From positions 87,724 through 151,723 of the forward strand of contig CADCHQ010000007.1 in the NCBI GenBank assembly GCA_902801325.1: a stretch of 64,000 nucleotides of DNA. Reading direction: 5' to 3'. Source of the DNA: an uncultured Bacteroidales bacterium. GTDB lineage: Bacteria; Bacteroidota; Bacteroidia; Bacteroidales; Bacteroidaceae. Below, in pieces: positions 35,538 to 44,610 of the stretch; the stretch's first letter is position 1; each line of letters begins with the position of its first letter. A program made the translations under genes and the position numbers. A model generated the notes under the pieces. The model did not search any database, had not been told where the DNA came from, and saw nothing but the letters and a program-made list of their open reading frames with translations.

Positions 35538-38405
35538 CTATTTTATGATTATTTTCTTTCCGTTGGTAACATACAATCCTGCTCGCTTCGGGTCTGCCAC
35601 ACGGCGGCCTTGCGTATCATAGAGGAAATGGCGAAAGGTACTTGCTTCCTCACTTCCCCACATGCCCACGTCTTCGATTCCGTCCGTAATGTCGGCCTCG
35701 CGGATGGCGAACTGGCATCCTGTGTCGCTGGTGTTGGTCCCAGAACCCCAGTTGTATATTTTGTAGTTCAAGCCCGGATTGGTTTGATTGAGTTGGGCCG
35801 AACCACTGGCAACTATCAGATAGCCCATTGTGTCAGCGGCTTTCAGTGTCCAGCCCTTCGAAGGTGTATTCTTCGATGTTGACAATTGAGTGTCGTTCGA
35901 AGCCGTGGGAGAGATGTATGAATTGTCGCCCCGATTAATGATGTTAAAACTGCCGTCATTACGGGTAACGAACTTCCACATGGCATTATGCTGAGTGCCG
36001 TCAGCACCTCCTGTCAGTCCACTCCCTACCCCATTGCTCTGCACATAGCGTCCGTTTCTGAGAGGTGTGCAAATGGTGTACCAGTACGACATTCGTTCGT
36101 CACTGGCCTTGGGCATTATGCGTTCTTTAGTAGTCTGGCAAGCAACGAGAAACTTGTCGTAGGCGGCATTCAGTTGTTGCTGTTGCGTTTTGCGTTCTTC
36201 GTCCCCAAGGCTCTCGCTAAGTGTCGTTTCGATGTCGGCAATGACATTCATGAGTTCTTGTGCCAGACTTTCAGGAAGGAAGCCAGGCTCTGTGCCTAAC
36301 CGTTGACTCATGTCGTGACGAATCTCGTCGATGCGAGCCGACAGGGTTTCGGCTTCTTCGTCGAGCAATTGCTTAGGCGAATACACGAGGCCGTCCAAGG
36401 CATTACGCCCTTCCGCATCAGTAATGACAAAGGTGAACATCCACTTGTTCAATCGCACGCCACTGGCCGAGACATAGGGAAGTTTCATGAACACTTTGTT
36501 CCACCCTTGTTTCAGTTGTATCTTGACGGGCTTTCGTTCTGTGAAGTTCTCGTTTTTCAAGGGGACTTCGTTGTCGATGGTCTTACCGGCATTGGTCCAC
36601 GTGGGACCTTTTATTTCCTCGTCATTGAACCAGATGCGCGAACCCTTGCGATCCCATTTGCCGTTGGCGGGTGCTGTGTCCTTCTCCGAACGTCCATAAT
36701 TCTGGAACTCGATGAGTGCACCAGCCTCCTGTTCCACAGGCGAATAGACGTAAGTCCAAGCATAGGCCGTCATATTGATTTGTGGATTCTGGAAATAGGC
36801 AGGAACCGTTGTTCCCCATGTATGCCGTAGATAGACGGCCGCACCTGTTGCCCGACCTGTGCCATAGGTCTTTCCGTTGTAGGTGTAACTATCCTGCGGA
36901 CCTTCGGTTTCGGGTGGGAATATTTTGGTCTGACTACCGTCGTTCGGGAAGCCCTCACTCACTTGCCATCGAACATTGGTTTGACGCACATAGGATATAG
37001 GTTCGTTGATAAGCGAATGGGCTTTATGGAAAAGGAAGCGGCGTTCCCAGTCGGCAAACTCGTCGAACTCTTCGCCTGACGACGGAAGCGTGGTTCCACC
37101 CACTTCTATGTATTGCTTTCCTCCACCCTTCCATGCACGCTCGACGGAAGCCAGCACACTGGCATAGACATTATTCTGTCGCATAATGCTTGCTTCCGAC
37201 TCCACATAACGGTCGTTCCACACAGCAGTAATCTCGCCTGCCACCTCGCTGTTTCCCTGTTGGGCATAATAAATGTTGCTCTTGAAGATGCCCACGAGGT
37301 CGGCAAATACGTCGAAGTGGTTGATATAATTATAACGGCAATCTATGTTGGGCAGACCCGTAATCTTCTTTCCTGCCGTACTCCACATCTGCGTCATATC
37401 AGCACCTGTCGACGAGGATATCGTCACCCCACTGATGGGATTCCACACCACCACTCGCTTGCCTTTGGCATGAATGTAGTCGGTAATTGTCTTCAGAAAA
37501 TTGGGGTATGTGATTTGCTGTTCGTCGGCACCGATGTGGATGTAAGGCGATTCGGCAAAGACCTCGCACACTTCGTCAAGAATGTTTTTCAGTTCTGCCA
37601 CGCCCTGATCCGTCTGCATCGAATGGCCCATAGCACGCTCAAAGGCCTTACTGTGTCCGGGCATGTCTATCTCGGGAATCACTTGTATGCCGTAGTCTGC
37701 GGCAAGACTGACAATCTCGCGACACTCTTCCTGTGTGTAATACTTGCCGACAAAGCGCGTCATGCTGGAGGCCGCTGTCAGTTGTGGGTATTGCTTCACT
37801 TCGAAGCGCCATGCTTGGTTTTCGGTCAGATGCCAGTGGAAGGTATTGACCTTGAAACGACCCATCAGGCGTATTTGACGCTTCAGCTCATCGACACTAA
37901 TGTAACTGCGTCCCACATCGTGCATCCAACCACGAAGTTTAAAGGCTGGCCAATCGGTTATTGAGCACAAAGGCAGACGACCATCTTCGCCTTCGGCCAT
38001 CTGTGTCAAGGTCTGAATAGCACGAATGACGCCCGTTTCCGTTGTAGCCTGTATGCTTATACCCTCACGGGAAACAACCAATCGATAAGCTTCATCTGGA
38101 AAACCTGCCAACGCATAGTCGCGAGAGCCCTCAACAGAAGGAACCATCTCGATCTTCAACGAAAGCACATCAGCTTCCGTTGTCAGTTCTTGTCCAAGCA
38201 GGTTCCGTAGGGCATGTTGTATGCGCTCGCTTGGAATCTGGGCACAAGTCAAACGACCCGTCAGTTCGACGAATCCGTCCTCTCCGTCAGCACCATTAAT
38301 CTCAATGCTTTTAGGCTGTGGCAACAAATCATTGATGCCGCCATACGTCACTGCAGAGAGTAATAGCATGACCAACAGACACATATAATATCGAGCTCGA
38401 TTCAT
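35538..38405 (-). CDS. Glycoside hydrolase family 20 (beta-N-acetylhexosaminidase-like) secreted protein
   Basis: A 955-residue secreted enzyme that would remove terminal GlcNAc or GalNAc. After a signal peptide (1-22) comes the GH20b domain (LLPQPKSIEINGADG, YRLVVSREGISIQATTETG), then the catalytic barrel beginning FKLRGWMHDVGRSYISVDELK, with FHWHLTENQAW, IPEIDMPGHSKAFER and the catalytic Asp-Glu in YIHIGADEQQ (about 292-301; usual form HIGGDE). A central domain with WNKVFMKLPY binding-module style strands and a C-terminal beta domain (about 770-900) follow. The end YDTQGRRV...GLYVTNGKKIIIK is a type IX-like tail. It has a consensus promoter and starts a co-directional run with GH105 and DUF4861. 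Confidence 0.88.
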   Translation of the reverse strand: MNRARYYMCLLVMLLLSAVTYGGINDLLPQPKSIEINGADGEDGFVELTGRLTCAQIPSERIQHALRNLLGQELTTEADVLSLKIEMVPSVEGSRDYALAGFPDEAYRLVVSREGISIQATTETGVIRAIQTLTQMAEGEDGRLPLCSITDWPAFKLRGWMHDVGRSYISVDELKRQIRLMGRFKVNTFHWHLTENQAWRFEVKQYPQLTAASSMTRFVGKYYTQEECREIVSLAADYGIQVIPEIDMPGHSKAFERAMGHSMQTDQGVAELKNILDEVCEVFAESPYIHIGADEQQITYPNFLKTITDYIHAKGKRVVVWNPISGVTISSSTGADMTQMWSTAGKKITGLPNIDCRYNYINHFDVFADLVGIFKSNIYYAQQGNSEVAGEITAVWNDRYVESEASIMRQNNVYASVLASVERAWKGGGKQYIEVGGTTLPSSGEEFDEFADWERRFLFHKAHSLINEPISYVRQTNVRWQVSEGFPNDGSQTKIFPPETEGPQDSYTYNGKTYGTGRATGAAVYLRHTWGTTVPAYFQNPQINMTAYAWTYVYSPVEQEAGALIEFQNYGRSEKDTAPANGKWDRKGSRIWFNDEEIKGPTWTNAGKTIDNEVPLKNENFTERKPVKIQLKQGWNKVFMKLPYVSASGVRLNKWMFTFVITDAEGRNALDGLVYSPKQLLDEEAETLSARIDEIRHDMSQRLGTEPGFLPESLAQELMNVIADIETTLSESLGDEERKTQQQQLNAAYDKFLVACQTTKERIMPKASDERMSYWYTICTPLRNGRYVQSNGVGSGLTGGADGTQHNAMWKFVTRNDGSFNIINRGDNSYISPTASNDTQLSTSKNTPSKGWTLKAADTMGYLIVASGSAQLNQTNPGLNYKIYNWGSGTNTSDTGCQFAIREADITDGIEDVGMWGSEEASTFRHFLYDTQGRRVADPKRAGLYVTNGKKIIIK

Positions 38406-38438
38406 AGGGCTTTTTCCGATTTAATGAATTTTCGCGCA

Positions 38439-38470
38439 CAAAGATACGATTAAGTGAGTGAAAACGCAAA
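38439..38470 (-). promoter_or_regulatory. Consensus promoter of the GH20-GH105-DUF4861 run (copy 2 of the promoter module)
   Basis: On the minus strand TTTG (38467-38470), 20 bases, TATCTTTG (38439-38446). The surrounding 65 bases match the region at 27796-27861, and the core TTAATCGTATCTTTG recurs with small changes at 62789. Confidence 0.75.
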
Positions 38471-38542
38471 TAAATTTGCAGTTTTCCGAATGCGAGAATC
38501 CAAAAACATTTTCCAAATAACGGATTTCTCAATAATTATACT

Positions 38543-38550
38543 TACCTTTG
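38543..38550 (+). promoter_or_regulatory. -7 box of the PL26-like lyase gene
   Basis: TACCTTTG lies 22 bases before the ATG at 38573, divergent from the GH20 promoter by about 70 bases. A shared operator between them is possible, but no clear palindrome is seen. Confidence 0.6.
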
Positions 38551-38572
38551 TGCAATTAACACACCAACAACC

Positions 38573-41161
38573 ATGAAGAAGAATTCCGTTTTCAGTCGAC
38601 TATTCGCCCTTTCACTTTTCATCGTTTTCTCACCTTGTTTCGCCTTTGCACAAACCGTTCCTTTACACTGGATAGGCAACAAACCACAACATGACGCACC
38701 CGTCACATTGGGCATTCCCTTTGCAAAAGGCGAGATGAAAGAGAAGCAAAAAGGATGCATCGTGGCCGACGGAAAAGAACTCGTCACAGACTTCCGTCCT
38801 TTGGCTTACTGGCCTGATGGAAGCATCAAGTGGGGAAGCGCATCTGCAGTCATACCAACAAATAGTAACAATTTGGGGTTCAAGAAGTCAAATAATAAGA
38901 CTTCAAGTAAAGCATCAGGTCTTTCAGCGCGTAAGAATCTTCAGATTTCCACGGGTTCTTTACAAGCATACATCCCCGTCCAAGGCGACGCTTTAGTAGA
39001 CAGTCTCGTACTAAACGGAACTAGAATTGCAGAGCACGGGTACCTCGTTTGCACCACACAAGACACACCCTATCAAGAGGGAACAGAGAGCGTGCATTAT
39101 ACGCACTTTACGAGCAAGGTGGACACGGCTTACATCGAACAGAAAGGACAGGTTCGCACGGTGGTTCGCATCAACGGACATCACGCCAATGGCAAACGCG
39201 AGTGGTTGCCTTTCACCGTTCGACTTTATTTCTACCAAGGTAGCAATGAGGTGAAGATGGTGCATTCCTTCACCTACGACGGCGACCAGCACCACGACTT
39301 CATACAAGCCCTTGGCATTAGGTTTGAGGTTCCCATGCGCGAACAACTTTATAATCGCCATGTGGCATTCACCACAGGACAAGGCGTGTGGGCAGAAAGT
39401 GTGCAACCCCTCTCTGGACGCCGCATTCTGGGCAACGATTTCCGTCTGGAATACGATCAGGTAGCAGGCAAGCGCATTGCCGAACCCGAGACCTTCGACG
39501 CCAACAGCCAGAGCCTGCTTCGCCATTGGGCTTCGTGGGGATCGTTCCGACTCAGTCAACCCAACGACCAGGGTTTCTCCATCACCAAACGAGCCCATCC
39601 CAACAACCCATGGATAGGCACACTGACAGGGCATAGAGCCCAGGGCTTCGTCTTTGCGGGAGATGTCAGTGGAGGACTGGGCATCGGTGTAAAGGATTTC
39701 TGGCAGAGTTATCCCAGTTCATTGCAAGTGGACAGCGCCACGCATGAAAAAGCATTAATGACCGCCTATCTTTGGAGTCCAGATGCTTTGCCCATGGACC
39801 TTCGCCACTACGACAATGTGGCTCACGACCTGAATGCATCGTATGAAGACGTACAGGAAGGCATGTCTACGCCTTTTGGCATTGCACGCACGTCCGAACT
39901 TACTCTCCTTCCCTTGCCCGCATATCCTGGTAAGGCGGGAATTGCAGCATGTGCAGAACGTCTGAACCAAGAGGCCATCCTACTGCCCACTCCCGAATAT
40001 CTGCACGAAAAACGTGCATTTGGCATTTGGTCACTTCCCGACAAGAGCACACCCCAACGCAAAAAGGTGGAAGACCTCTTGGAACAGTATCTCGACTATT
40101 ACTTGCTTGCCCAAGACCAGCATCACTGGTACGGGTTCTGGAACTATGGCGATTTCATGCACCAATATGACCCTGCACGCCATGAATGGAAATATGATGT
40201 AGGCGGTTTTGCATGGGACAATACCGAGTTGGGAAGTCCATCGTGGCTATGGTACAGTTTCCTGCGTACAGGTCGTGCCGACCTATGGCGACTGGCTTCG
40301 GCAATGACCCGACACACGAGTGAGGTCGATGTCTATCATCTAGGCGAAATGGCTGGTCTGGGCTCGCGTCACAATGTGTCGCACTGGGGATGTGGAGCAA
40401 AGGAAGCTCGTATCAGTCAGGCCGCATGGAACCGCTTTATGTATTACCTCACGGCCGACGAGCGTTTAGGCGACCTGATGACAGAAGTTAAGGACGCCGA
40501 CCAGAAGCTCTATGAACTCGACCCCATGCGTCTGGCTCTTCCTCGCGAGAAATATCCTTGCACTGCACCAGCACGCTTGCGTGTAGGTCCCGATTGGTTG
40601 GCTTATGCCGCCAATTGGATGACGGAATACGAGCGCACGCGCAATCCCCTTTACAAAAAGAAGATTGAAGCCGGTATGAAGAGCATCTGCTCCCTACCCC
40701 ACGGCATGTTCTCCGGCCCTGGCGTATTAGGTTACGACCCAGCAACAGGCATCCTCTCTTGGGAAGGCGACCCCAATGTCACCAATGCCGAACACCTCGC
40801 CACCATCATGGGAGGCTTCGAAATACAGCACGAACTAGACGAGATGTTGCCCAACAAGGCTTGGCAAAAGACTTGGCTAGACTATTGCAACAACTATCAC
40901 AAACAAAAGAGAAACGCCTTCCGCATAAGCCGACTAAAGGCCTATGCCGCCTGGAAACTGAATGATAAGCAACTGGCAGAGGAGGCTTGGCGTGACATGT
41001 GGAACTATAACACCGGCTTCCAGCACTATGCTTTTGACCTCCATCACATAGAAGGAAGTGAAGTGCCTGAACCCCTCGACGAGAGTCCATTCACCACCAC
41101 CAACGACTGTGCCCTTTGGAGTCTGGAGGCCATCTTTATGCAAGAGGTTATACCTGAATAA
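38573..41161 (+). CDS. Exo-rhamnogalacturonan lyase-like secreted enzyme (PL26/PcRGLX type)
   Basis: An 862-residue secreted protein with signal peptide (about 1-26, FAFAQ). The first domain VPLHWIGNKPQHDAPVTLG, GIPFAKGEM and FRPLAYWPDGSIKWGSASAVI is the N-terminal PcRGLX pattern (exo-rhamnogalacturonan lyases, which release disaccharide from rhamnogalacturonan I). The long central part holds a beta-sandwich and an alpha-helical barrel with WYGFWNYGDFMHQYDPARHEWKYD, GGFAWDNTELG (about 545) and HNVSHWGCGAKEARISQAAWNR (about 600). A short insert between strands (about residues 104-125) is Ser/Asn/Lys-rich and coded by a palindrome (GAAGTC...GACTTC, 38884-38904). Divergent from GH20 and close to GH105 and DUF4861, it strengthens the pectin assignment. 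Family call is from memory. Confidence 0.75.
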   Translation: MKKNSVFSRLFALSLFIVFSPCFAFAQTVPLHWIGNKPQHDAPVTLGIPFAKGEMKEKQKGCIVADGKELVTDFRPLAYWPDGSIKWGSASAVIPTNSNNLGFKKSNNKTSSKASGLSARKNLQISTGSLQAYIPVQGDALVDSLVLNGTRIAEHGYLVCTTQDTPYQEGTESVHYTHFTSKVDTAYIEQKGQVRTVVRINGHHANGKREWLPFTVRLYFYQGSNEVKMVHSFTYDGDQHHDFIQALGIRFEVPMREQLYNRHVAFTTGQGVWAESVQPLSGRRILGNDFRLEYDQVAGKRIAEPETFDANSQSLLRHWASWGSFRLSQPNDQGFSITKRAHPNNPWIGTLTGHRAQGFVFAGDVSGGLGIGVKDFWQSYPSSLQVDSATHEKALMTAYLWSPDALPMDLRHYDNVAHDLNASYEDVQEGMSTPFGIARTSELTLLPLPAYPGKAGIAACAERLNQEAILLPTPEYLHEKRAFGIWSLPDKSTPQRKKVEDLLEQYLDYYLLAQDQHHWYGFWNYGDFMHQYDPARHEWKYDVGGFAWDNTELGSPSWLWYSFLRTGRADLWRLASAMTRHTSEVDVYHLGEMAGLGSRHNVSHWGCGAKEARISQAAWNRFMYYLTADERLGDLMTEVKDADQKLYELDPMRLALPREKYPCTAPARLRVGPDWLAYAANWMTEYERTRNPLYKKKIEAGMKSICSLPHGMFSGPGVLGYDPATGILSWEGDPNVTNAEHLATIMGGFEIQHELDEMLPNKAWQKTWLDYCNNYHKQKRNAFRISRLKAYAAWKLNDKQLAEEAWRDMWNYNTGFQHYAFDLHHIEGSEVPEPLDESPFTTTNDCALWSLEAIFMQEVIPE

Positions 41162-41263
41162 TATCTCAACGAATACCCAACCTCGCTCTTGACATTTATC
41201 AAGAAATGCTCACTTTTGCCCAATCTGTGCATAGAACAATTGCACAGTTTGGACTTTTGTGTG

Positions 41264-41271
41264 TACCTTTG
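41264..41271 (+). promoter_or_regulatory. -7 box of the FadL-like gene
   Basis: TACCTTTG 67 bases before the ATG at 41338. Two upstream TTTG runs (41248 and 41255) are too close for the -33 box. A short inverted repeat TGTGCA/TGCACA lies just before (41226-41246). Confidence 0.5.
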
Positions 41272-41337
41272 CAGTCGAATTCAGGGTGCAAGGCACCAAT
41301 GAACATTGAATAATGAATGAATAGTTAATAACTAATA

Positions 41338-42837
41338 ATGAGTTTAAAGATGAAATTCATGAAGAAAGCATTAGTTGCATTTGCAATTATCGGTTGTCAA
41401 TTCGCAATCGTCAATTCAGTAAAGGCCGGTGGTCTTGTTACCAACTCCAACCAGAACGCCGCTTTCCTGCGTCAGATGAGTCAGGACGCTATTATAGACG
41501 TTACGGGTCTGTACTTCAACCCTGCCGGCACAGCATTCCTATCCGATGGTTGGCACGTAAGTGTTAACCTGCAGAACGCCAAGCAGAGTCGCGACATCAC
41601 CACAGACTTCCCTCTCTTCCAGCAGAATCTGGAGAAGCCCTACACGCCTCACAAGTTCGAAGGCGATGCGCTGGCTCCAGTAATTCCTTCACTCCAACTC
41701 AGTTACAACCACGATCGTTGGAGCGTTAACGCCAACTTCTCACTTGGTGGTGGCGGTGGCAAGTGTGAATTCGACCAAGGTCTAGGTTCCTTCGAAGCCG
41801 CCTATGCTGGTGCACTGGCTCAGAATGTACCTGCCATGTTGCCCACCATGCTTCTTCCTGGATTGGAAGCAGCACTTATTGCCAAAGGATTGCCTGCTGC
41901 CCAAGCAGCCGTGTTAGCAACTTCACTGGCTCAAACTGGTCACTACGATGGTTACACACTCAACAGTTACATGAAAGGCCGCCAATACTATTTTGGCCTC
42001 TCTTTGGGTGCCACCTATAAGTTCATGGACAATCTGGCTGGTTTCGTAGGTCTGCGTGGTGTATACGCCACCTGCAACTACAACGGATTCGTTCGTCCGG
42101 GTGTTGGTTACAGTGTACCTGCCAATGCTGCTCTCGGTTTCCCTGACACTACTGGCAGAGCCGAACTGCCCAACTATGGTATTGACCTCAACTGCGACCA
42201 GACAGGCTTTGGCGTTACTCCCATCCTCGGCATCGACTACAAGATTAACAAGCACTGGAATGTGGCAGCACGCTATGAGGCTGAGACAAAACTTCGTCTG
42301 AAGAACAAGACTGAGGCCGATGTTCCTACGGAGGTTGCTGCCGCAGCTGGTCCCACCCTTGGTCAGTTTAAGGATGGTGATAAAGTACCTGCCAACATTC
42401 CCGGCATCCTCAGTGCTGGCGCTCAGTACAGCCCCATCGACGAAGTTCGCATCATGGCTGGTTGGCACTACTACTTCGACAAGGCCGCCAAGCAGTACAA
42501 CAACAAGCAAGACCTCATCGACAAGAACACGCAGGAGTTCTCGGCTGGTGTAGAATGGGACATCAACAAGTGGGTAACCGTCAGCGGTTCATGGCAGAAC
42601 ACCCGTTACGGACTCTCTGACATGTACATGAGCGACCTCTCATTCAACCTCTCCAATAACATGATTGGCTTTGGTGTACGCGTCAATCCTACAGAGCGTC
42701 TGCACATCGACCTGGGTTACATGCACACCTTCTACAAGGACCACGATGTGCAAACCCTAACTGCTGCTGGTCTTAAGACTGACACCTACCATCGTTCCAA
42801 CCGTGTATTCGGTCTGGGCGTGAACGTGGACTTCTAA
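41338..42837 (+). CDS. OmpP1/FadL/TodX-family outer-membrane transport protein
   Basis: A barrel protein that lets hydrophobic compounds pass the outer membrane. Up to 499 residues; the more natural start is the third Met (41359, MKKALVAFAIIG), giving a signal peptide ending VKAGG. Family features are the N-terminal hatch NQNAAFLRQMSQDAIIDVTGLYFNPAGTAFL (containing the NPAG motif), SVNANFSLGGGGGKCEFDQGLGSFE, LGVTPILGIDY-like GVTPILGIDYKIN and the C-terminus VFGLGVNVDF with terminal Phe. Part of the signal peptide (GCQFAIVNSVK) is coded by a TGTCAATTCGCAATCGTCAATT repeat of the dispersed type. It is single; the substrate is unknown. Confidence 0.9.
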   Translation: MSLKMKFMKKALVAFAIIGCQFAIVNSVKAGGLVTNSNQNAAFLRQMSQDAIIDVTGLYFNPAGTAFLSDGWHVSVNLQNAKQSRDITTDFPLFQQNLEKPYTPHKFEGDALAPVIPSLQLSYNHDRWSVNANFSLGGGGGKCEFDQGLGSFEAAYAGALAQNVPAMLPTMLLPGLEAALIAKGLPAAQAAVLATSLAQTGHYDGYTLNSYMKGRQYYFGLSLGATYKFMDNLAGFVGLRGVYATCNYNGFVRPGVGYSVPANAALGFPDTTGRAELPNYGIDLNCDQTGFGVTPILGIDYKINKHWNVAARYEAETKLRLKNKTEADVPTEVAAAAGPTLGQFKDGDKVPANIPGILSAGAQYSPIDEVRIMAGWHYYFDKAAKQYNNKQDLIDKNTQEFSAGVEWDINKWVTVSGSWQNTRYGLSDMYMSDLSFNLSNNMIGFGVRVNPTERLHIDLGYMHTFYKDHDVQTLTAAGLKTDTYHRSNRVFGLGVNVDF

Positions 42838-42884
42838 TCAATTCATAGTTGACAGTTGATAATTGTCGTTTGAACATTGCGATT

Positions 42885-42922
42885 TACGGATTATTTGCTA
42901 CCTTTGTGGCAGATAATCCGTA
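42885..42922 (+). promoter_or_regulatory. Inverted repeat enclosing the -7 box of the GH5 gene
   Basis: TACGGATTAT (42885-42894) and ATAATCCGTA (42913-42922) are perfect 10-bp arms around an 18-base loop that holds TACCTTTG (42899-42906). The arrangement would suit an operator at the promoter or a hairpin at the message start, 12 bases before the ATG. Confidence 0.6.
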
Positions 42923-42934
42923 ATTCTTTTTTTC

Positions 42935-44263
42935 ATGAAACGCTTAGCATTCGTCCTCCTTATTCTTGCGAGCATCACTGCTTGTAACTCCCATCGTTCT
43001 GCTACAAAGTCATTCATCACTGTTCGCGATGGGCAGTTCTATCAAGGCGATAAACCCTATCGCTACATTGGTGCCAACTTCTGGTATGGTGCCATCTTGG
43101 GCAGTGAAGGGCAAGGAGGCAATCGACAACGACTCTGTCAAGAACTCGATAGTCTGCAAGCCTTAGGCATCACGAACCTGCGCATCCTGGTAGGGGCAGA
43201 GGGACTTACCACTGCTGCCGACCACATACAACCTACCCTACAACCCCAACCGGGCGAGTACAACGACACCTTGTTGCAGGGACTCGACTATCTAATGGCA
43301 GAAATGGGCAAGCGCAACATGCAAGCAGTGCTCTACCTGCATAACGCCTGGCAATGGTCGGGAGGCTTTGGCATCTACCTCAAATGGGCAGGCATGGGCG
43401 AACCAACTTCCGCCAGCAACTGGCAGGCATATACCCAGCATCATAGTCAGTTCCACAACAACGCAAAGGCAAAGGAACTCGCACTCAAGCACACCCAGTT
43501 CATCGTCTCACGCACGAACAGCATTACTGGCAAACCTTATGCCGACGACCCCACCCTTATGGCTTGGGAGTTATGCAACGAACCGCGGCCTTTCGCCAGC
43601 GACTCACTCACGAAGGCAGGATACTACGATTGGATTCGCCAGCAAGCAGAGGCCATCAAGCAAATCGACCCCAACCACCTTGTCACCACAGGCAGTGAGG
43701 GACGCATGGGCAGTGAGGGTGATCTGGCACTCTACGAACGAGTCCACGCCCTGCCCGCCATCGACTATCTCTGCATCCACATCTGGCCCTACAACTGGGG
43801 TTGGATGGGTCGTTTCGTATCCACCCGTACCGAAGCCCTTCGCGTCAATGGCCAAAATGCCGTAAGCGAGCATGTGGAAGAAGCCTGCAGCAACACAGCC
43901 GACTACATTGCCGAACACATGGACATTGCCAAAAGACTACAGAAACCTCTCGTTCTCGAAGAATTCGGCTATCCACGCGATGGCTTTGAAATCGCCCTCG
44001 GTACTCCTGTAACCGCCCGTGACCGCTACTATCAGTTTGTCCTCTCACAGATAGGTCCATCTGGTCTTGCCGGCATCAACTTCTGGGCGTGGGGTGGCAA
44101 TGCCAAGCCCGTCCATGACTCATGGCAACCCTGGGACCCCTATACAGGCGATCCTGCACAAGAGGAACAAGGCCTCTACTCCGTCTTCCAATCCGACGCC
44201 ACCACCCTCTCCATCATTCGTGAGGCCGTGAAAAAGCTGAGGCTTTCCGTTCCTCACCCGTAG
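42935..44263 (+). CDS. GH5-like beta-mannanase lipoprotein
   Basis: A 442-residue surface or periplasmic lipoprotein; MKRLAFVLLILASITAC gives the lipobox. The TIM barrel resembles GH5 subfamily 7 mannanases: YIGANFWYGAILG (about 43-55), NLRILVGAEG, YLHNAWQWSGGFGIYLKWAG, the acid/base Glu in LMAWELCNEPRPF (about 213) and the nucleophile Glu in LVLEEFGYPRDGF (about 333), with the IHIWPYNWGW strand between. It would cut beta-1,4-mannan. The stop codon TAG (44261-44263) is the first TAGG of the 22-bp array that follows. No mannan-specific neighbours are present. Confidence 0.85.
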   Translation: MKRLAFVLLILASITACNSHRSATKSFITVRDGQFYQGDKPYRYIGANFWYGAILGSEGQGGNRQRLCQELDSLQALGITNLRILVGAEGLTTAADHIQPTLQPQPGEYNDTLLQGLDYLMAEMGKRNMQAVLYLHNAWQWSGGFGIYLKWAGMGEPTSASNWQAYTQHHSQFHNNAKAKELALKHTQFIVSRTNSITGKPYADDPTLMAWELCNEPRPFASDSLTKAGYYDWIRQQAEAIKQIDPNHLVTTGSEGRMGSEGDLALYERVHALPAIDYLCIHIWPYNWGWMGRFVSTRTEALRVNGQNAVSEHVEEACSNTADYIAEHMDIAKRLQKPLVLEEFGYPRDGFEIALGTPVTARDRYYQFVLSQIGPSGLAGINFWAWGGNAKPVHDSWQPWDPYTGDPAQEEQGLYSVFQSDATTLSIIREAVKKLRLSVPHP

Positions 44264-44385
44264 GCATTTCCTTCCTCACTCATAGGCCTCTTTGCCGCAC
44301 TTCATAGGAGTCTGAGACCAAGCGTCTCCATCTTATGCCCTAAAGACTTAAGTCTTATAGGCAAAAGTCTAAGTCTTACATCATG
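44256..44385. repeat. 22-bp phased TAGG/CTTA array starting in the GH5 stop codon
   Basis: TAGG occurs at 44261, 44283 and 44305 (22-base steps), then CTTA at 44332, 44354 and 44375 (22 and 21). The first unit supplies the GH5 stop codon. The block contains no ORF. Confidence 0.7.
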
Positions 44386-44406
44386 AGCACAATGGAGTAT
44401 GTACCA

Positions 44407-44523
44407 TTATACGTTTGCTTTGCAATCGGCAATCAGTTCATCAAACAGGTCCTGTGTGCTGTGCTCATCCATTGGGTCGTAATGAATCATGAGGGGTGTT
44501 CCTTTCAGCTTGTCGTAAAATAA
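44407..44523 (-). pseudogene. Remnant of a gene 3' end
   Basis: The minus strand carries an open stretch of 38 codons ending in TAA (44407-44409), with segments YDKLKGTPLMIHYDPMDEHS and TQDLFDELIADCKANV, which read like a real protein C-terminus rather than repeat. There is a stop directly upstream and no start before the internal Met at 44490. I do not recognise the family. It is probably what is left of a deleted gene in this repeat-filled gap. Confidence 0.45.
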
Positions 44524-44536
44524 TTAGGTGGAAACA

Positions 44537-44568
44537 TTTGGATATTCAAGTATTTTTTACTATCTTTG
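44537..44568 (+). promoter_or_regulatory. Consensus promoter without a downstream gene
   Basis: TTTG (44537-44540), 20 bases, TATCTTTG (44561-44568). Transcription would start near 44575 and run into the 21-22 bp arrays; no coding region follows for 1.5 kb. It may drive a small RNA that includes the palindromic array, or be a relic. Confidence 0.6.
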
Positions 44569-44610
44569 CATCATAGAACAGACCCGGAAAGGGAATAATA
44601 TTGCAAAATA

